From positions 1 to 16,990 of the forward strand of contig JAHJUV010000002.1 in NCBI GenBank assembly GCA_018828825.1: a DNA stretch of 16,990 nucleotides. The letters are read 5' to 3'. Both the position numbers and the translations under genes were made by a program. The notes beneath the pieces are model-generated. The model did no database searches, was not told the DNA's origin, and saw nothing but the letters and a program-made list of their open reading frames with translations. Positions 14,244 to 16,990 of this stretch are shown in pieces (the stretch's first letter is position 1; each line of letters begins with the position of its first letter). This stretch comes from Planctomycetota bacterium (GTDB lineage: Bacteria > Planctomycetota > Phycisphaerae > Sedimentisphaerales > UBA12454).

Positions 14244-15248
14244 ATGAAAATAGCTCTGATTACAGGGATAACGGGACAAGACGGTTCGTATTTGGCAGAG
14301 TTTCTGCTAAAAAAAGACTATGAGGTTTGGGGCATAACCAGAAGAAGTTCTTCATTTAATACAGGCAGAATCGATTATCTATATAAAGACCCTCATGAGA
14401 AAAGCAGGCTCAAGCTTGTTTATGGAGATATGACAGACGGTGTCAATCTTTCCAGTATATTAAACGATATCAAGCCCGACGAAGTTTATAATCTTGCCGC
14501 TCAGAGTCATGTGCGAGTCAGTTTTGACCAGCCGATATATACTGCGAATGTTGATGGAATTGGAACGCTTCGGTTGCTTGAGGCTGTGCGGAAAATGCAA
14601 AAACCGGCAAAGTTTTACCAGGCTTCAAGCAGCGAAATGTACGGCAAAGCAGTCGAAATGCCTCAAAGTGAGAAAACGCCTTTTTATCCGAGGAGTCCTT
14701 ACGGTTGTGCGAAGGTATATAGTTTTTGGCAGACGGTAAATTATCGTGAAGCCTATAAAATATTTGCCTGCAACGGCATACTGTTTAATCATGAGTCGCC
14801 CAGACGAGGGGAGACGTTTGTAACGAGAAAGATAACCCGTGCAGCGACAAGGATAAAACTAGGCCTTCAGGAGAAATTATATCTCGGAAATCTGGATGCC
14901 AAGCGGGACTGGGGTTTTGCAGGCGATTATGTGGAAGCAATGTGGCTTATGATGCAACAGGATAAACCAGATGATTATGTGATTGCTACAGGCCAAACGC
15001 ATTCTGTTCGAGAATTTCTGGACGAAGTGTTTGGATATCTTGAGCTTGATTGGGAAAAGTATGTCGAAAAAGATACACGATATTACCGTCCGACAGAGGT
15101 GGATGTTTTGCAGGGCGATGCGAGCAAGGCCGAAAAATATTTAAAATGGAGACCTAAAGTAACTTTTAAACAATTAGCAAGAATGATGACAGATGCCGAT
15201 ATGAAACTGGCGAAACAGGAAAAAATACTGAAAGAACACGGGCAATAA
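14244..15248 (+). CDS. gmd: GDP-mannose 4,6-dehydratase
   Basis: 334 residues, a normal length. The extended short-chain dehydrogenase fold begins with T7-G-I-T-G-Q-D-G-S-Y-L (7-17), the NADP-binding glycine motif typical of GMD, followed by R33-R-S-S-S-F-N-T-x-R. The active site aligns as S129 (Thr in E. coli), E131, Y153 and K157 in YPRSPYGCAKVYSFW. N182-H-E-S-P-R-R-G-E-T-F-V-T-R-K (182-196) binds GDP-mannose. The product, GDP-4-keto-6-deoxy-mannose, is the precursor of GDP-fucose, GDP-rhamnose and related sugars for surface glycans. It is the first gene of a cluster with fcl and a methyltransferase fragment. Base composition looks more AT-rich than the purA-recO train, as often in glycan clusters that move between strains. 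Confidence 0.96.
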   Translation: MKIALITGITGQDGSYLAEFLLKKDYEVWGITRRSSSFNTGRIDYLYKDPHEKSRLKLVYGDMTDGVNLSSILNDIKPDEVYNLAAQSHVRVSFDQPIYTANVDGIGTLRLLEAVRKMQKPAKFYQASSSEMYGKAVEMPQSEKTPFYPRSPYGCAKVYSFWQTVNYREAYKIFACNGILFNHESPRRGETFVTRKITRAATRIKLGLQEKLYLGNLDAKRDWGFAGDYVEAMWLMMQQDKPDDYVIATGQTHSVREFLDEVFGYLELDWEKYVEKDTRYYRPTEVDVLQGDASKAEKYLKWRPKVTFKQLARMMTDADMKLAKQEKILKEHGQ

Positions 15249-16202
15249 GTGTCAGACTACTTTAAAAATAAGCGTATAGTTGTAACAGGAGGAGCAGGCT
15301 TTCTTGGGAGCTATGTTACAGAAGCGTTGCGTAAGAGAGAATGTAAAAATATTCTTGTGCCCCAGATTCAGGATTATAATCTTGTTAAGCTTGATGATAT
15401 AATCCGAATGTATGAGGATATGAAGCCGGACGTTGTTATTCATCTGGCTGCCGTTGTCGGCGGAATTGGCGCCAATAGGGCCCATCCCGGTCGTTTTTTC
15501 TATGAAAATCTTATAATGGGCATTCAGCTTATCGAGCAGGCAAGGATAAGGAATATAGAGAAATTTGTTGCTATCGGAACAGTTTGTACTTATCCAAAGT
15601 TTACGCCTGTACCTTTTAAGGAAGAAGATATATGGAACGGTTATCCAGAGGAAACCAACGCACCCTATGGCTTAGCAAAAAAAATGCTGCTTGTTCAATC
15701 GCAGTCATATCGGGATGAGTACGGTTTTAATTCTATTTTCCTTGTTCCGGTAAACCTTTACGGTCCGAGGGACAACTTTGACCCCCAAAGCAGTCATGTT
15801 ATACCGGCGTTGATAAAAAAATGTGTTGATGCCGTTCAAAACGGGAATGGCCGTATATGCTGCTGGGGTACGGGCAATGCTTCGCGGGAATTCATTTACG
15901 CACAGGATGCAGCCGAAGGAATTTTGCTGGCAACAGAACATTATAATAGTTCTGAACCGGTTAATATCGGGACGGGCTTTGAAATAACAATTAAACATTT
16001 GGCTGAAAAAATTGCCGGTATCACGGGTTTTCGTGGACAAATTTGTTGGGATAATGCCAATCCAGATGGACAGCCGAGACGCTGTCTGGATATAAGCAAG
16101 GCACAAAAGCTGTTCGGCTTTAAAGCCAAAACCAATTTCGACAAAGGATTAAAAGAAACTATTGAATGGTACAATAAATGGGGCAAGGTCAGGTGTATAT
16201 GA
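15249..16202 (+). CDS. fcl: GDP-L-fucose synthase-like epimerase/reductase
   Basis: 317 residues, started at GTG 15249 directly after the gmd TAA. V12-T-G-G-A-G-F-L-G-S is the NADP-binding motif. G110-T-V-C-T-Y-P-K-F (110-118), then Y140-G-L-A-K144 and H183 in SSHVIP, match the catalytic Ser/Cys/Tyr/Lys/His set of E. coli Fcl, with Thr111 in place of Ser107 and Cys113 kept. NAPYGLAKK and NLYGPRDNFDPQSSHVIPAL (key residues N169, Y171, G172, D175, F177) are GDP-fucose synthase hallmarks. It probably converts GDP-4-keto-6-deoxymannose to GDP-L-fucose or a close relative. Some members of this branch work with a C-methyltransferase on branched sugars, which fits the methyltransferase start that follows. 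The stop overlaps the next ATG (ATGA at 16199-16202). Confidence 0.88.
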   Translation: MSDYFKNKRIVVTGGAGFLGSYVTEALRKRECKNILVPQIQDYNLVKLDDIIRMYEDMKPDVVIHLAAVVGGIGANRAHPGRFFYENLIMGIQLIEQARIRNIEKFVAIGTVCTYPKFTPVPFKEEDIWNGYPEETNAPYGLAKKMLLVQSQSYRDEYGFNSIFLVPVNLYGPRDNFDPQSSHVIPALIKKCVDAVQNGNGRICCWGTGNASREFIYAQDAAEGILLATEHYNSSEPVNIGTGFEITIKHLAEKIAGITGFRGQICWDNANPDGQPRRCLDISKAQKLFGFKAKTNFDKGLKETIEWYNKWGKVRCI

Positions 16203-16390
16203 AAAAATGCCGAATATGTAAATCACCGATTGAACCATTTATATCTTTTGGTAAAATGCCGATAGCAAATGGGTTTTTGACTCGTGAGCAATTTGCGCAG
16301 GGCAGAAAGAGACCGTCGTTTTTTTATTATTCTGTCTCAATAGTGCCTGAACTTTTTCAGTTGTGCCCGGATAAACGGTACTTCTTATGA
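16199..16390 (+). pseudogene. Truncated zinc-finger class I methyltransferase (N-terminal ~33 codons)
   Basis: From ATG 16199, overlapping the fcl stop as ATGA, the protein reads M-K-K-C4-R-I-C7-K-S-P-I-E, then F-I-S-F-G-K-M-P-I-A-N-G-F-L. This is the N-terminal zinc-binding opening of the ~400-residue sugar C-methyltransferase family (Methyltransf_13 N-terminus with Methyltransf_14 C-terminus), often found beside GDP- or dTDP-sugar genes. Family members continue with an acidic/aromatic stretch (often E-x-F-F-x-L) and a second C-x2-C. Here, after T-R-E-Q-F-A-Q (about 16297), homology stops, and the frame runs on through unrelated sequence to TGA at 16388-16390. That unrelated sequence is the antisense of a dehydrogenase gene. 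The catalytic domain is missing, so the product cannot be active. Confidence 0.75.
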
Positions 16391-16752
16391 TTATATGTTG
16401 CTGGTCATTCAGCAGGGAGATTATTTCTTCAAAGAAGTTTTTAAAGAGAGTAAACTGGGGATTAAGATGTTCGTCTATGGGTGTGCCTATTGTCAGAATA
16501 ACAAAAGAGCTCTGGGATATTACATTTTTATCAGAGCTTATAAATAGAGTTTTGTCGATTGTTTCCTGAAGTGGTTTTTCTGTATCGGCCTCTAAAAATG
16601 GTATCCTGCCTTTTGACGCCATATCAATCGCGTCCTGGTTTATGTCATAAAGTATTACTTTTTTTCCTGTTTTTGCGAATGATATGCCCAGGGGGCAGAC
16701 CAATATGACCGAGGCCCCCAATTACACATATATCATACAAAAATTTTTCCAT
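16299..16752 (-). pseudogene. Broken UDP-sugar dehydrogenase (N-terminal domain only, one frameshift)
   Basis: Read on the minus strand from ATG 16752, the protein begins M-E-K-F-L-Y-D-I-C-V-I-G-G-L-G-H-I-G-L-P, the Rossmann glycine motif of nucleotide-sugar dehydrogenases. At the G5 run 16691-16695 (C5 on this strand) the frame shifts by one base; removing one base restores P-L-G-I-S-F-A-K-T-G-K-K-V-I-L-Y-D. It continues with G-R-I-P-F-L-E (39-45), V-I-L-T-I-G-T-P-I-D-E (74-84) and I-I-I-R-S-T-V-Y-P-G-T-T (110-121) to V-S-F-C-P near 16299. There the family's CPERIAEG is replaced by unrelated residues. The substrate-binding and catalytic Cys domains are missing. UDP-N-acetylmannosamine or UDP-glucose dehydrogenase are both possible. 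The frameshift could also be a sequencing error in a homopolymer. Confidence 0.8.
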
Positions 16753-16874
16753 AAGATGCCGTTTTCTGTAAAATTGACCTTATTCTTTTAGGCGTTTATA
16801 GTTCTTGAAAAGTCTGGTTTAAAACGATTATGTACAAAAAGTAAAGATTAAGGATACCTCTAAAAATTCATTTT

Positions 16875-16988
16875 GGCGGCAGAGCAAATCTTTTTGTCGC
16901 CGGTCTATGTCAGACAAAAGCCACTTTATCTATTGATAAAGCTGATTTGTCTTCCTTGCCGGCGAGCAAAAATCTTCTACTTGCCGCC
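16875..16988. repeat. ~114 bp imperfect palindrome at the right edge
   Basis: Nested complementary arms share one centre: GGCGGCA (16875-16881) with TGCCGCC (16982-16988); TCGCCGG (16897-16903) with CCGGCGA (16959-16965); AGACAAA (16912-16918) with TTTGTCT (16946-16952); CTTTATC (16924-16930) with GATAAAG (16935-16941), closing on a four-base loop TATT. Between the outer arms the AT-rich segments GCAAATCTTTTTG and GCAAAAATCTTC also match loosely when inverted. As RNA or single-stranded DNA it would fold into one long stem. It may be a palindromic mobile element (MITE or REP-like), a structured RNA or a folded recombination site. The arms run to the last bases, so it may continue outside. The stretch 16753-16874 before it shows nothing I can support. 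Confidence 0.8.
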
Positions 16989-16990
16989 CA

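Noticed and set aside
16875..16988. Palindrome as an integron attC site
   Set aside because: The expected core sites (RYYYAAC and GTTRRRY) are not found at its ends and no gene cassette follows in the window.

Overview
The window (16,990 bases) reads as bacterial chromosome with tightly packed genes, nearly all on the + strand, moderate GC by eye, and frequent TTG/GTG starts (HIT protein, purA, uppS, phoH, efp, fcl). Several protein variants point to Planctomycetota, probably a Phycisphaerae-like lineage: an EF-P with PGNLR at the loop tip, a YbeY with Asp as third metal ligand, a CdsA with an altered signature, and a 249-residue protein of a type I associate with planctomycetes. The taxon is inferred from family resemblance only; no search was run.

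Layout. 2-601: C-terminal part of an unrecognised protein. 620-2722: a compact run of HIT-family nucleotide hydrolase/phosphorylase, dNTP triphosphohydrolase (dgt) and phosphatidylglycerophosphatase A (pgpA). 2781-5261: an 826-residue protein joining a kinase-like domain, in which the catalytic-loop Asp seems to be Thr, to a multi-spanning membrane region. 5262-5442: a gene-free stretch holding three copies of a 13-14 bp motif, one inverted against two direct, placed so that two mutually exclusive hairpins can form just before the next start codon. 5443-6692: two proteins of unknown function, one soluble and one small membrane protein with a PH-like tail.

6776-13421 is one long gene train: purA, uppS, cdsA, phoH, pgpH (7TM-HD), ybeY, recO. 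Gaps are 0-20 bases, or the genes overlap. It combines purine synthesis, the lipid carrier and CDP-diacylglycerol steps of envelope synthesis, cyclic-di-AMP breakdown, rRNA maturation and recombination repair. The order phoH-pgpH-ybeY-(...)-recO matches the well-known Firmicutes arrangement. The PgpH here lacks the extracellular sensor domain. efp lies opposite and convergent (13424-13981), two bases from the recO stop.

13982-14243 is a divergent promoter region: good sigma70-type promoters fire left into efp and right into a sugar-nucleotide cluster. That cluster is gmd and fcl (GDP-mannose to GDP-6-deoxyhexose), followed by only the first ~33 codons of a zinc-finger methyltransferase. At about 16299 the sequence switches to the N-terminal half of a UDP-sugar dehydrogenase on the other strand, itself broken by a one-base frameshift in a G5 run. 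Both genes are cut at their 3' ends at the same point, as expected from a deletion between convergent genes or from a mis-joined assembly. The window ends in a ~114 bp imperfect palindrome (16875-16988) that looks like a mobile or structured element and may continue past the edge.
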